Assembly: GCF_040702995.1 (NCBI RefSeq)
Contig: NZ_CP159992.1
Location: 5,795,001 to 5,859,000 of the forward strand
Source: Paenibacillus sp. AN1007
Lineage (GTDB): Bacteria > Bacillota > Bacilli > Paenibacillales > Paenibacillaceae
DNA length: 64,000 nt
Direction of reading: 5' to 3'
Program-made: the position numbers and the translations under genes
The notes under the pieces: generated by a model
What the model saw: the letters and a program-made list of their open reading frames with translations, nothing else
What the model was told of the DNA's origin: nothing
Database searches by the model: none
Shown here: in pieces, positions 47,922 through 58,853 of the stretch
Layout: every line of letters begins with the position of its first letter
Numbering within the stretch: position 1 is the stretch's first letter

Positions 47922-48833
47922 TTGAAATTTAGCTTTAAATCAGCTGTCTGGAGTGGAGTGCTGTTACTTTTGCTGCTTTCACTGCTAACTCCTTTATCGG
48001 TACTCTCCATATTTTTTATGTTGATACCCGGAGTTATTTTGTATGCTTCATTACCTGTAACATCATTTGTTTTTCATCTCATACCCGTTGCTATTATTTT
48101 AGTCATGGTTAACCCGATTTATCTGTTATTGATGTTGATCTTAATTTTGCCGGCAATTGTTATGGGCAGAGCGTACAAAAAACAGAAGTCGGCGCTGTTT
48201 GCCATCATGACAGGTGCCGGAACGATGCTGGCAGAGTATTTGTTGTTACTGCTGATCGGCAGTCTTATTTTTCAATTCGACCTGTCCAGTTACATCAGAG
48301 ACGTGGTGCAGCTGACCATTGAACCGCTCACCAACCAATCGAATCAGATGATTAACGGTTTTGTGTGGACACCTGAGATGACGGAAGACGTTGCTAAACA
48401 GACCCAATTGATGATTCCTTTTGCACTCGTGGTTACATCAATGGTTATGGCATTTATTACACATGTTATTGCTCGTCCGATCCTAAGTGTGATGGGTTTA
48501 AATGTGTCCAAGCTTCCGCCTGCTAGAGAATGGCGTATGCCGCGTGCATTGATCTGGTATTACTTCCTGGCATTGATCATTGAAGTGGTCTCCAGACAAA
48601 GCGATGGATCATACTGGAAAATGATTGCTATGAACTTGTCGCCGTTAATTAACCTTGGTTTCATGATTCAAGCTATCGGATTCTTCTTCTTCCTCTCACA
48701 TATAAAAAGATGGAACCCGGTTATTCCATTTTTACTGGGAGCGGCCGTGTTTTTCATTGGTCCGCTTCGCATTGTCGGAATTATCGATCTGGCGTTCCCG
48801 CTCCGTGAGGCAATATCGAAATCAAAACGATAG
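47922..48833 (+). CDS. yybS: DUF2232 membrane protein (YybS)
   Basis: A 303-residue integral membrane protein with about eight helices, of the DUF2232/YybS family, which is always near gdpP and rplI. The function is unknown, though the energy-coupling S-component-like topology hints at transport. I start at the TTG at 47922 (MKFSFKSAVW), 6 nt after GAGGTG; a GTG at 47913 overlaps the mazG-like stop but lacks a ribosome site. It lies 11 nt upstream of gdpP. Confidence 0.85.
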   Translation: MKFSFKSAVWSGVLLLLLLSLLTPLSVLSIFFMLIPGVILYASLPVTSFVFHLIPVAIILVMVNPIYLLLMLILILPAIVMGRAYKKQKSALFAIMTGAGTMLAEYLLLLLIGSLIFQFDLSSYIRDVVQLTIEPLTNQSNQMINGFVWTPEMTEDVAKQTQLMIPFALVVTSMVMAFITHVIARPILSVMGLNVSKLPPAREWRMPRALIWYYFLALIIEVVSRQSDGSYWKMIAMNLSPLINLGFMIQAIGFFFFLSHIKRWNPVIPFLLGAAVFFIGPLRIVGIIDLAFPLREAISKSKR

Positions 48834-48844
48834 GGTGATGAGTC

Positions 48845-50842
48845 ATGCCTAAATTTCTGAAGAAACGCTGGCACGGCTATTATACCGTATGGGCGTTCAT
48901 ACTGCTGCTGCTGCTCGTGATGTTTGTAACCATCTATAACTGGACGCTTGGTTTGATTAGTCTGATAATGGCTTCGGCGCTGGGGATCGTCATGATTAAG
49001 GCAGAACTTGCGTTCCGCCGGGAGCTTAACGATTACATTAACGGCCTCACCATTCGTATCAAACGTATGGAGGGAGAAGCAGTCAGCATGCTTCCATTCG
49101 GAATTGTGCTGTACAGCGAGGATCGTACGGTAGAGTGGCATAACCGCTTCGTTGCAGAGATGTTTCATGAGAAAACAGTGGTTGGCAGTTCACTGCCTAA
49201 TCTGTTTCCCAATCTCCCCCAACCGAAGGAGAAGAAGGATAAGGACGGGTCAAAGGAACCTTCATCCAAGGAGTTTCATGATGAATTTCAACTAGATGAT
49301 CGGTATTATGGTGTCATTCACAACCCGCAGGAACGCTATGTATATGTGTACGAAATTACAGAGCTGGCTGTGCTGCGGGACAAATATGAAAATGAACGCA
49401 TTGCGCTGGGTATTCTCGTTCTGGATAATCTGGACGAGGCAGCCCAAGGCATGGATGACCAGCAGCGTACGGCACTGATTGCAAGAGTCACCAGTGAAAT
49501 TACAGCTTGGGCAAAACAGTATGGAGTATATCTGCGCCGTCTTTCATCCGATCGCTACTTGATGATGCTCAACCATAAAGCGCTGCAGGAACTCGAACAG
49601 AGCCGATTTGTCATTCTGGATGAAGTTCGGGAGATGACGGCAGATCTGAAAGTGCCAATGACATTGAGCATCGGACTTGCATTTGGTTCGGACAGCATCA
49701 GTGAGATGGGAGAGCTGGCACAGTCAAGTCTGGACATGGCCCTAGGACGAGGCGGGGATCAGGCGGCTGTGAAGTCGGGCCAGCGCTTATCTTTTTATGG
49801 CGGAAAGTCAAATGCGGTGGAGAAACGTACCCGGGTTAGAGCCAGGGTTATCGCACATGCACTGCGCGACCTGATGCAGGAAAGTGACCGAGTACTCATT
49901 ATGGGGCACAAAATGCCGGATATGGACGCGATTGGTGCATCCATAGGGGTCTGGAAGGCCGCGAGTCTGTATAACGTTGAGGCCCGGATTGTGCTGGACG
50001 GGGTGAATCCGTCTATTGAACGGTTAATGGAACAGGTGCACAAAGACGAGAGGCTTACGAAAGCTTTTGTCTCGCCAGAGCAGGCCACTCAGATGATGAC
50101 AGAGCACACCCTGCTGGTGGTTGTAGATACGCATAAAGCGTCTATGACGATGGAACCTAAACTTGTTCAGGCTGCAACCCGAGTGGTTGTAGTCGATCAC
50201 CATCGTCGGGGCGAAGAATTTATTAATGACGCGGTACTGATTTATCTGGAGCCTTACGCGTCATCTGCAGCTGAACTTGTGACAGAGCTTCTGCAGTATA
50301 TTCACGAGAAGGTGCAGTTTACTCCGCTTGAGGCAACGGCGCTGCTTGCTGGCATAACACTGGATACGAAGCATTTTGCGCTGCATACCGGCTCCAGAAC
50401 GTTCGAAGCAGCAGGCTTCCTTCGGCGCAGTGGTGCAGACACCATTATGGTCCAGCGATTGATGAAAGAGGATTTGTCAGAATATATTGCTAAGGCAGAA
50501 ATCATAAAGCATGCTAAAATGGTATATGGGAACATTGCGCTGGCGGTCACAGACCCCGGTAGCAGAATTTCACAGATGATGATCGCCCAGGTGGCGGACA
50601 CATTGTTAAACATGACCGACGTGGCTGCTTCATTTGTCATTAGTGAGCGCACGGATGGACTGATTGGCATCAGTGCGAGATCACTGGGGCGCATGAATGT
50701 TCAGGTGGTCATGGAACGGCTTGGCGGCGGCGGCCATCTAACTAATGCTGCTGTACAGCTTGAAGGAACGCTGGGAGAAGCGGAGAAACGGCTGATGAAC
50801 GTTCTGGCTGAAATCGAAAAGGAAGAGGGGTTGTTCGAATGA
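48845..50842 (+). CDS. gdpP: Cyclic-di-AMP phosphodiesterase GdpP
   Basis: A 665-residue membrane enzyme that hydrolyses c-di-AMP to pApA. Two N-terminal helices (residues about 12-55) precede a PAS domain, a degenerate GGDEF domain (about 170-300), and a C-terminal DHH/DHHA1 phosphodiesterase. Catalytic metal motifs are GHKMPDMDAIGAS, VVVDHHRRG, and GGGGHLTNAA. It is coupled to rplI by a 4-nt ATGA overlap. Loss of GdpP raises c-di-AMP and beta-lactam tolerance in other Firmicutes. Confidence 0.96.
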   Translation: MPKFLKKRWHGYYTVWAFILLLLLVMFVTIYNWTLGLISLIMASALGIVMIKAELAFRRELNDYINGLTIRIKRMEGEAVSMLPFGIVLYSEDRTVEWHNRFVAEMFHEKTVVGSSLPNLFPNLPQPKEKKDKDGSKEPSSKEFHDEFQLDDRYYGVIHNPQERYVYVYEITELAVLRDKYENERIALGILVLDNLDEAAQGMDDQQRTALIARVTSEITAWAKQYGVYLRRLSSDRYLMMLNHKALQELEQSRFVILDEVREMTADLKVPMTLSIGLAFGSDSISEMGELAQSSLDMALGRGGDQAAVKSGQRLSFYGGKSNAVEKRTRVRARVIAHALRDLMQESDRVLIMGHKMPDMDAIGASIGVWKAASLYNVEARIVLDGVNPSIERLMEQVHKDERLTKAFVSPEQATQMMTEHTLLVVVDTHKASMTMEPKLVQAATRVVVVDHHRRGEEFINDAVLIYLEPYASSAAELVTELLQYIHEKVQFTPLEATALLAGITLDTKHFALHTGSRTFEAAGFLRRSGADTIMVQRLMKEDLSEYIAKAEIIKHAKMVYGNIALAVTDPGSRISQMMIAQVADTLLNMTDVAASFVISERTDGLIGISARSLGRMNVQVVMERLGGGGHLTNAAVQLEGTLGEAEKRLMNVLAEIEKEEGLFE

Positions 50843-51282
50843 AAGTCATTTTTATAAAAGATATGAAGGGTCAAGGCAAGAAAGGGCAGGTAAAGGAAGT
50901 ATCTGAAGGGTACGCTCAGAACTTCCTGCTGCCGCGGGGAATTGTACGTCTGGCAACCGAAGGCAACATGAAGACACTCGATAACCAGAATGCTGCGGAA
51001 GAAAGACGCAAACAGGAAGAAAAGGCTGAAGCAGAAGTTCTAGCGAAAAAGCTGGAAGCGGAAGTGACAGAGTTGAAAGCAAAATCCGGCGAAGGCGGCC
51101 GTTTGTTCGGTGCAATTACAAGTAAACAAATTGCTGAAGCTTTGTCTAAAAAGGGCTTGAAAGTAGACAAACGCAAAATCGAGCTGGATGAGCCGATCCG
51201 TACACTTGGTGTTACACAAGTGACAGTCAAGGTTCACCCTGAAGTGAAAGCTGCTCTGAAGGTACAGGTAACGGAGGAGTAA
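50839..51282 (+). CDS. rplI: 50S ribosomal protein L9
   Basis: The 147-residue L9 with N-terminal domain MKVIFIKDMKGQGKKGQVKE, a long connecting helix (LDNQNAAEERRKQEEKAEAE) and a C-terminal RNA-binding domain with LFGAITSKQIAEAL. It overlaps gdpP by 4 nt and lies 1 nt before dnaB. Confidence 0.97.
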   Translation: MKVIFIKDMKGQGKKGQVKEVSEGYAQNFLLPRGIVRLATEGNMKTLDNQNAAEERRKQEEKAEAEVLAKKLEAEVTELKAKSGEGGRLFGAITSKQIAEALSKKGLKVDKRKIELDEPIRTLGVTQVTVKVHPEVKAALKVQVTEE

Positions 51283-51283
51283 G

Positions 51284-52645
51284 ATGGGCGGCGAAATGTT
51301 ATTCGACCGGATTCCCCCGCAGAACCTGGAAGCCGAACAGGCAGTGCTGGGTGCAATCCTACTGCAGGGCGAAGCCCTGATTACAGCGATGGAACGGGTG
51401 CAAACCGAGGATTTCTACGATAAGCCCCATCAACTGATCTATGAAGCAATGATCCAGCTGGGTGAGGAAAATCAACCGATTGACCTTGTTACGCTGACAT
51501 CGCGTCTGAAGGATAAAGGTGAGCTGGAAGACATTGGTGGCGTCAGCTACCTTGCCAAGCTAGCACACGGTGTGCCTACAGCAGCCAATGTGGATTATTA
51601 TGCACAGATTATTGAAGAAAAATCGATGCTTCGTCGTCTGATCCGTACAGCAACACAGATTGTGAGTGAAGGATACACAGGCGGAGAAGACGTGGCAGCC
51701 ATGCTCGGCGAAGCGGAACGACGCATACTGGAGATTTCCAACCGGCGTTCCAGCAGCGGCTTTATCGCCATCCAGGACGTACTCATGGAAGTGTTCGATA
51801 AAGTTGAAACGCTGCATCAAAACCGAGGAACTACGACCGGGATTCCATCGGGCTTTATTGACTTGGACAAGATGACCGCCGGATTTCAGCGCAGTGACTT
51901 GATCATTGTAGCTGCGCGTCCATCCGTAGGTAAGACAGCCTTCGCTTTGAACATCGCTCAGAACGTAGGCATTCGTGCACAGGAAACGGTCGCTATCTTT
52001 AGTCTCGAGATGTCCGCAGCACAGCTTGTGCAGCGTATGATCTGTGCGGAAGCCAATCTGGATGCGGGAGTTCTTCGTACTGGGGAATTCAAAGGAGACG
52101 AGGACTGGCAGAAGCTGACGATGGGTATTGCTGCTCTCAACGAAGCCAATATCTATATCGATGATACGCCTGGTATTACGGTGGCAGATATTCGTGCGAA
52201 ATGCCGTCGTCTCAAAAAGGAGAAGGGCCTCGGCATGATCCTGATTGACTATCTCCAATTGATCAGTGGACGCGGCAAAGCCGGGGAGAACCGTCAGCAA
52301 GAGGTATCCGAGATTTCACGTACACTGAAACAAATTGGCCGGGAACTGGAAGTTCCGGTTATCGCTCTGTCCCAGCTCAGCCGGGGTGTAGAGCAGCGTC
52401 AGGACAAACGTCCGATGATGAGTGACTTGCGGGAATCGGGTTCGATTGAGCAGGATGCGGATATCGTGGCGTTCCTGTACCGGGATGACTACTATAACCA
52501 GGAAACCGAGAAAAAGAACATTATCGAGATCATTATCGCCAAGCAGCGTAATGGTCCGGTAGGAACGGTAGAGCTGGTCTTCCTTAAAAACTTTAACAAA
52601 TTCGTCAACTATGAGAGGGCGCATAATGATGCCTTTGCGATGTAA
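51284..52645 (+). CDS. dnaB: Replicative DNA helicase DnaB (DnaC in B. subtilis)
   Basis: A 453-residue hexameric helicase. The N-terminal collar begins RIPPQNLEAEQAVLGAILL. The RecA-like motor has Walker A ARPSVGKTAFALNIAQ, Walker B MILIDYLQLISG, and DLRESGSIEQDADIV. GGAGG lies 6 nt before the ATG at 51284. It is last in the mazG-like/yybS/gdpP/rplI/dnaB series. Confidence 0.97.
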   Translation: MGGEMLFDRIPPQNLEAEQAVLGAILLQGEALITAMERVQTEDFYDKPHQLIYEAMIQLGEENQPIDLVTLTSRLKDKGELEDIGGVSYLAKLAHGVPTAANVDYYAQIIEEKSMLRRLIRTATQIVSEGYTGGEDVAAMLGEAERRILEISNRRSSSGFIAIQDVLMEVFDKVETLHQNRGTTTGIPSGFIDLDKMTAGFQRSDLIIVAARPSVGKTAFALNIAQNVGIRAQETVAIFSLEMSAAQLVQRMICAEANLDAGVLRTGEFKGDEDWQKLTMGIAALNEANIYIDDTPGITVADIRAKCRRLKKEKGLGMILIDYLQLISGRGKAGENRQQEVSEISRTLKQIGRELEVPVIALSQLSRGVEQRQDKRPMMSDLRESGSIEQDADIVAFLYRDDYYNQETEKKNIIEIIIAKQRNGPVGTVELVFLKNFNKFVNYERAHNDAFAM

Positions 52646-54373
<1,728 letters not shown>

Positions 54374-54396
54374 AATAATAACGGGTTAATATATTC

Positions 54397-54439
54397 ACCT
54401 CCAGCTGCTGCTTATATAGGGGCAGCCGGAGGTTTTTTT
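54397..54439 (+). terminator. Terminator after purA
   Basis: ACCTCC-A-GCTGC and GCAGC-C-GGAGGT pair, followed by seven T. Confidence 0.92.
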
Positions 54440-54610
54440 GTGTCTGTTTCGGATATAATCCCGAGATTTCCGTCAATACTGGCTAACAGGATATAAGTTG
54501 AACGAAAGACATGTATACGAGCAATAGGTGACAGTGTCTCAGCTTATAAAATTCGCATATTCCAATTCTATGTGGATGAAGTGGACAAAATGGAGGGAGA
54601 GAAACAGAAG

Positions 54611-55306
54611 ATGAAGCTGCTGATGTGGTTTGTCAAAATGGTGCTCACCGTGATGCTGGTCAGTTCACTGACCCTGCTTACGACAGGACTAATCGTACAA
54701 TCGTATGCCAAATCATTGCTTGCCAGTTTTAATATAGAGTGGGAAGGCCAGCCTACGGGCCTAATGGGCATGTTCCAAGGTGCTTTAGGCAGCAAGCAGT
54801 CCAGTGAGGGAGAAAAGTCCGGAAATACGTCAACGGATGAACCAGCCGGAACAGAAGAGGAAAAGGTCCCGGAGAATTCAATTTCCGTTATGGGTAATGG
54901 AACCTCAAGTGGAGAAGCCGGTAATCCAGAGTCATCTGGCAGTGGTAAAACATACGAAGCAGATACAGGTAAAACTTCTGGAACCGTGAATGGGGATGAA
55001 ACAGCTGCCGGAAGCGGACCCGAAGGTGGCAATGCTGCAAACAGCGGCAATCCGCCAGGAAGTGATGCAATTGTTGTTTCGCCAGATGATATTACGGGAG
55101 CTAAAAACAAGCTGCCGACGGAGGAAAAAGAACGTATTTTTACGCTGCTGATGAACAAGCTGCCCCAGAAGGAAATGCAGCAGATATCCGGAGCAATGGA
55201 GGGCGGGCTGACGGAGCAGGAACTGCGGGATATTGAGCAAGTGATCTCCAAATATCTTACGAGTGAGGAATATGACGATCTTATGGAAGTGCTTCAGGCG
55301 GAATAA
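54611..55306 (+). CDS. Membrane-anchored protein of unknown function
   Basis: No family recognised. The 231-residue protein starts with one membrane helix or signal anchor (MWFVKMVLTVMLVSSLTLLT), continues with a long disordered linker rich in S, G, E, T (about residues 60-160), and ends in a small helical domain (EERIFTLL-type helices; LTEQELRDIEQVISKYL). The ATG at 54611 is 9 nt after GGAGGGAG; a GTG at 54572 lacks a site. The layout suggests a tethered extracellular helper for the cell envelope, which is inference. Confidence 0.75.
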   Translation: MKLLMWFVKMVLTVMLVSSLTLLTTGLIVQSYAKSLLASFNIEWEGQPTGLMGMFQGALGSKQSSEGEKSGNTSTDEPAGTEEEKVPENSISVMGNGTSSGEAGNPESSGSGKTYEADTGKTSGTVNGDETAAGSGPEGGNAANSGNPPGSDAIVVSPDDITGAKNKLPTEEKERIFTLLMNKLPQKEMQQISGAMEGGLTEQELRDIEQVISKYLTSEEYDDLMEVLQAE

Positions 55307-55369
55307 AAGAGACCAGACATATGCTGTACGGGCCAGTTTCTCGACAAAGGGGCATCACGCCCCTATGGT

Positions 55370-55398
55370 TAGACTTGACTGCATATTTCTCATATAAT
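55370..55398 (+). promoter_or_regulatory. Promoter of the methyltransferase transcript
   Basis: TAGACT (55370-55375), 17 bp, perfect TATAAT (55393-55398). The leader before the methyltransferase is about 295 nt and contains the short ORF and anti-SD described separately. The hairpin GGGGC/GCCCC at 55349-55363 just upstream may be an end structure of the previous gene, but it lacks a T run. Confidence 0.7.
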
Positions 55399-55542
55399 GG
55401 TATGAAACACTAAACTTTATAGGGTCCGGCAGGATACAACATCTAACCGTAGACTGATATAGAACGTAAACAAGATACGGCAGAGATGTTTCCGGTGCAG
55501 TATGAGTCTTGGAGCTGCCGCTCGATTCAGGAGGAACAAGAC

Positions 55543-55575
55543 ATGAAAATGAATGTTAAAGAGCACGATATATAA
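55543..55575 (+). CDS. 10-codon leader peptide upstream of the methyltransferase
   Basis: AGGAGG (55529-55534) lies 8 nt before an ATG that opens MKMNVKEHDI and then TAA, one of the strongest ribosome sites in the window serving a 10-codon ORF. Immediately after it, TTCTCCCG (55581-55588) can pair with CGGGAG(G)AA (55686-55694), the ribosome site of the methyltransferase gene. The arrangement resembles ermC-type translational attenuators. That it is translated is inference. Confidence 0.55.
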   Translation: MKMNVKEHDI

Positions 55576-55700
55576 CAACCTTCTCCCGCTTCAATACTGT
55601 TTTCCCGGCCGCGGGTCCGTGGTCCTCCATTCAGGTCTCAGTACATGAGGTACGTTATACCCAATGAGAACATGAGTAGAGAAAACGGGAGGAATTATAG

Positions 55701-56537
55701 ATGGATACTATAAATTTTAAGTACACAATGTCAAAGATTTCGGCGGGACATCCTGCCGCAATTATGAAGCGTTTTGAGCAGGGACTGCAGGAAGCAGAAC
55801 AGCCATTTCACGGCTGGGATTTTGGCTATATTACAGGTAGTGGGCGTATGCAGAGCGGTGTGCTGCCTTGGTCCTATGGAACGATGGCACGGAGATGTAT
55901 AAAAGGCGCGAAGCGCATGCTGGATATGGGTACAGGCGGAGGAGAGCTGCTGTCGAGCATGCTCCCCCTCCCTGCATATACCTGTGCGACCGAAGGATAC
56001 ATTCCAAACATAGCAGCTGCCAGGGAGCGTCTGCTGCCTTTGGGTGTAGACGTGTTTCCTGTGACGGATGACACGCAGCTCCCTTTTGCGGATGGGGCAT
56101 TTGATCTAATTCTCAATCGGCATGAATCTTATGATCCACAGGAAGTATGGCGTGTACTCTCGGAAGAAGGAGTTTTCCTGACACAGCAGGTGGGCTGGTC
56201 TGATTGCCGGGAGATTAACGATCGGTTAGGCATTCCCCTGCCAACGGATTATGCCGAGTGGGAGCTGGAATTTGCTGCAGACCAGTTACGGGAGCATGGA
56301 TTCCACATCTGGGAGCAGCATGAAGCTGCACCCGCCCAGCGTTTCTATGATATTGGTGCACTCGTTTATTATCTAAAGACGATTCCATGGCAGGTGCCTG
56401 ATTTTGAAACGGAACGATTCCGTGAACCTTTATGGCAGATTCATCTGGAGATCGAGCAGCATGGATTTTGGGAAGTGCAGCAGAAACGGTTCATCATAGG
56501 TGCAGCTAAGAGATCGAATGGTGCAGGGAAAGAATGA
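55701..56537 (+). CDS. Class I SAM-dependent methyltransferase, substrate unknown
   Basis: A 278-residue protein with the SAM motif I MLDMGTGGGELLSSM (about residues 72-86), an acidic motif II region ATEGYIPNIAAARERLLPLG, and motif IV FDLILNRHESYD. The N-terminal extension (FHGWDFGYITGSGRMQSG) is typical of a Bacillales methyltransferase group of unknown target. GGGAGGAA lies 7 nt before the ATG and may be masked by the upstream anti-SD, suggesting induction by ribosome stalling. Confidence 0.85.
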   Translation: MDTINFKYTMSKISAGHPAAIMKRFEQGLQEAEQPFHGWDFGYITGSGRMQSGVLPWSYGTMARRCIKGAKRMLDMGTGGGELLSSMLPLPAYTCATEGYIPNIAAARERLLPLGVDVFPVTDDTQLPFADGAFDLILNRHESYDPQEVWRVLSEEGVFLTQQVGWSDCREINDRLGIPLPTDYAEWELEFAADQLREHGFHIWEQHEAAPAQRFYDIGALVYYLKTIPWQVPDFETERFREPLWQIHLEIEQHGFWEVQQKRFIIGAAKRSNGAGKE

Positions 56538-56592
56538 ATCATTATTAAGGGAATGACGAGTCTGCCATAGACATAAACAAAGTTATTACTAA

Positions 56593-56630
56593 AACCTTCA
56601 TTAGAGTTGAACTGATGGAGGTTTTTTTTA
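56593..56630 (+). terminator. Terminator after the methyltransferase gene
   Basis: AACCTTCAT / ATGGAGGTT stem (one G-U pair) followed by eight T. Confidence 0.85.
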
Positions 56631-56965
56631 TATCTTTTTTTGGTTTCCTTTTTGTATTTACATGAAAATGGCTTGTAATTAAGTAGGTCTTAGAACCTAG
56701 TCTTAGATTGAGAGAAAAAGTACATAGTACAGCAGAGGTTGAGGCATAATGTTTGATGGAACAAAAGCCCCAATGGGTGGATATATCAGGAAAAGCAGTC
56801 GGGACGCGGATTTATGATGTGAGGGTAAGAGTTGAAATGACTGTAAAACCTGTGTTAAAGTATACGGGTGTGATAAAAGGTTAAAATTTTGACACTTTTG
56901 TGCACACAGCTAAAGTCCTGATTTTACGAAATTCCATATTATATAACTTACTTGCATAAGACGCC
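56631..56965. other. Intergenic stretch upstream of the inverted-repeat element
   Basis: No convincing gene. TAGGT-N6-ACCTA (56688-56703) is a small palindrome. A 22-codon frame from the ATG at 56748 has only a weak ribosome site and is not accepted. Confidence 0.4.
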
Positions 56966-57159
56966 TATATAAGTTGAACTATTCATTTACACAAAAACGG
57001 AGAGGACAGAAAAAAACTGAAAAAGCGAAGCGGTCGCCTTTATCACCGGATTTTCCCCTTTGGAAGAGGGCATCTAAAAAAATCTGGGGATAACAGCGAT
57101 TGGAAGGTTATTCTGTCATCGGAGTGTTCCGTGTAAAAACTTCTAATTCAACTTATATA
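56966..57159. repeat. MITE-like element with terminal inverted repeats
   Basis: TATATAAGTTGAA (56966-56978) and TTCAACTTATATA (57147-57159) are perfect 13-bp inverted termini 194 bp apart. The similarity continues inward with gaps (TTTACAC, CGGA, GACAGAA on both arms), giving imperfect arms of about 48 bp. No open frame inside. It ends about 55 nt before the M23 peptidase start and so probably contains or separates its promoter. I recall similar sequence between genes in other Paenibacillus genomes, unverified. Confidence 0.6.
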
Positions 57160-57213
57160 AAGGTGATGTCTGATCGAAAATGCGGATGAACAAGTGCTGA
57201 AAAGGAGAGAATC

Positions 57214-58746
57214 ATGAAAGGTTTCAGAGGCAAGCGCCAACCGGATCAACACCGGGTACACGAACAATCCGGAGAACACCGGACGGCCGAAGACAAAAAC
57301 AGCATGAGCATGTCCAACTTCAGTTCAAATAAGAAGAAAATTCTGTTGTCGCGTAAATGGATCATTACCACAGCGTGCGGCATTCTGATTGCAGCATCGG
57401 TTGGATTCGGAGTAAAGCAATACGTAGCTTCTAACACGGTCCCTTATTATAAAGTTATGGTCAAAGGCACCGAGGTGGGCACCATTGCAGATGAGGCACA
57501 GCTGCAGCAGCTGTTTGCCAAAAAAACCGAGGAATACCGAAATAAGTATCCGGATGCAGAGATGGTGCTGAACACAGACGGGATCACAACGGAGACGGTA
57601 CGGGCATATAAACCGAAAGTGAACAGCGAGGAAACGCTGGATAAACTGGGGAATATGTTAACGGCTTACGCTAAAGGCGTGGAGCTCAAAGTGAATGGTG
57701 AGGTTGTCGGCATTGTGAAGGATCAGGAAACAGCAGATAAGATCCTGCAGCAGGTGCAGAGCAAATACATACCGGCATCGGCTTTACGCAGCACACTGAA
57801 GACCAAGTCGGTATCGGCTAATTCCTCCAAAAAGGATAAAGGGCCAAGTACAACACTGAAATCCGTAGACATCAAAGAAGATGTGACAACCGATACGGTG
57901 AAGGCAGACCCGAATAAAATATGGGACATGACCGAGGCGGTTAAAGCTTTAACCGTTGGTAAAGACGCGCCTGTAACCTATGTGGTGCGAGAAGGAGATA
58001 CGATTTCTTCCATCGCAGCCAAATATGAAATTACACAAAGTGAGATCCGTAAACATAATCCGGGCATCAAAGAGACATCTCTCCAAATTGGACAGGAGTT
58101 GACTTTGACTGTACCCAAACCGGCAATCACTGTTAAATCAGTGGAACAGGTAGTGGAACAGATTGAAGTTAAACCGCAGGTGGAGGTGCGTAAAAGTGCT
58201 GAGCTGAAGGCGGGTACGACCAAGGTTGTTCGTCCAGGACAGAGCGGGCTTAAAAATATGCAGTATCGCATTACCAAAGAAAACGGTGAAGTTGTCCGGG
58301 AAGAATGGCTGGGCCAGGAGGTCATTAAAACAGCTGTAACTGAAGTTGTACTGAGCGGAACTAAGGTGGTTGGCGAAGGCACAGGCCAATTCGCGTGGCC
58401 AGTATCCAATGCCACCATGAGCAGCAGCTTTGGTCAGCGCTGGGGCCGACAGCATAAAGGCGTCGATTTAGTAGGTAATCGTGATGTCAAATCTGCAGAT
58501 GAAGGCGTGGTTACATTCGCAGGACAGAAGAGTGGATATGGGAATGTTATCATTATTAACCATCGCAACGGATACGAAACACTTTACGGTCATTTGAACA
58601 GCATCGGTGTAGATGTTGGTCAAGTGGTGGAAAAGGGAGACAGTATTGGTGTGATGGGTAATACAGGACGTTCTACGGGAACCCATCTGCATTTTGAGAT
58701 CATAAAAAATGGTTCGGCAGAGAATCCCATGACCTATCTGAATTAA
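57214..58746 (+). CDS. Membrane-anchored M23 peptidase with LysM and G5 domains
   Basis: A 510-residue cell-wall protein. A polar N-terminal 45 residues precede one membrane helix (IITTACGILIAASVGFGV). A LysM domain (VVREGDTISSIAAKYEITQ, about 254-300), a G5 domain (about 305-390) and a C-terminal lysostaphin-type M23 domain follow, with zinc motifs HKGVDL and HLHFE. It should cut peptide crossbridges or be a regulator of wall remodelling. Its position before walRK suits control of cell-wall metabolism by that system. AAGGAG precedes the ATG. Confidence 0.92.
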   Translation: MKGFRGKRQPDQHRVHEQSGEHRTAEDKNSMSMSNFSSNKKKILLSRKWIITTACGILIAASVGFGVKQYVASNTVPYYKVMVKGTEVGTIADEAQLQQLFAKKTEEYRNKYPDAEMVLNTDGITTETVRAYKPKVNSEETLDKLGNMLTAYAKGVELKVNGEVVGIVKDQETADKILQQVQSKYIPASALRSTLKTKSVSANSSKKDKGPSTTLKSVDIKEDVTTDTVKADPNKIWDMTEAVKALTVGKDAPVTYVVREGDTISSIAAKYEITQSEIRKHNPGIKETSLQIGQELTLTVPKPAITVKSVEQVVEQIEVKPQVEVRKSAELKAGTTKVVRPGQSGLKNMQYRITKENGEVVREEWLGQEVIKTAVTEVVLSGTKVVGEGTGQFAWPVSNATMSSSFGQRWGRQHKGVDLVGNRDVKSADEGVVTFAGQKSGYGNVIIINHRNGYETLYGHLNSIGVDVGQVVEKGDSIGVMGNTGRSTGTHLHFEIIKNGSAENPMTYLN

Positions 58747-58786
58747 TTATAGAGCACAAGGCATCAGGTGATGATGCTGCCGGGAG

Positions 58787-58822
58787 AACAAGGTTGGCTG
58801 TAAAGCTGGCCTTGTTTTTTGA
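58787..58822 (+). terminator. Terminator after the M23 peptidase gene
   Basis: AACAAGG / CCTTGTT with inner pairing GGC/GCT and a T run. Confidence 0.85.
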
Positions 58823-58838
58823 TATGAAATAATTTTGA

Positions 58839-58853
58839 TGGAAACCGTTTCCA
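58839..58853 (+). promoter_or_regulatory. 15-bp palindrome upstream of walR
   Basis: TGGAAACCGTTTCCA is a perfect palindrome around a central C, about 150 nt before walR. It is close to, but not a correct match for, a cre site. It may be an operator for the wal operon or a chance palindrome. Confidence 0.45.

Noticed and set aside
56748-56816. 22-codon frame MFDGTKAPMGGYIRK...
   Set aside because: Weak ribosome site, no downstream partner within 400 bp and no structure linking it to the next gene.
58839-58853. Palindrome upstream of walR as a cre site
   Set aside because: The central CG is displaced by one base relative to the cre consensus, so kept only as an unassigned palindrome.
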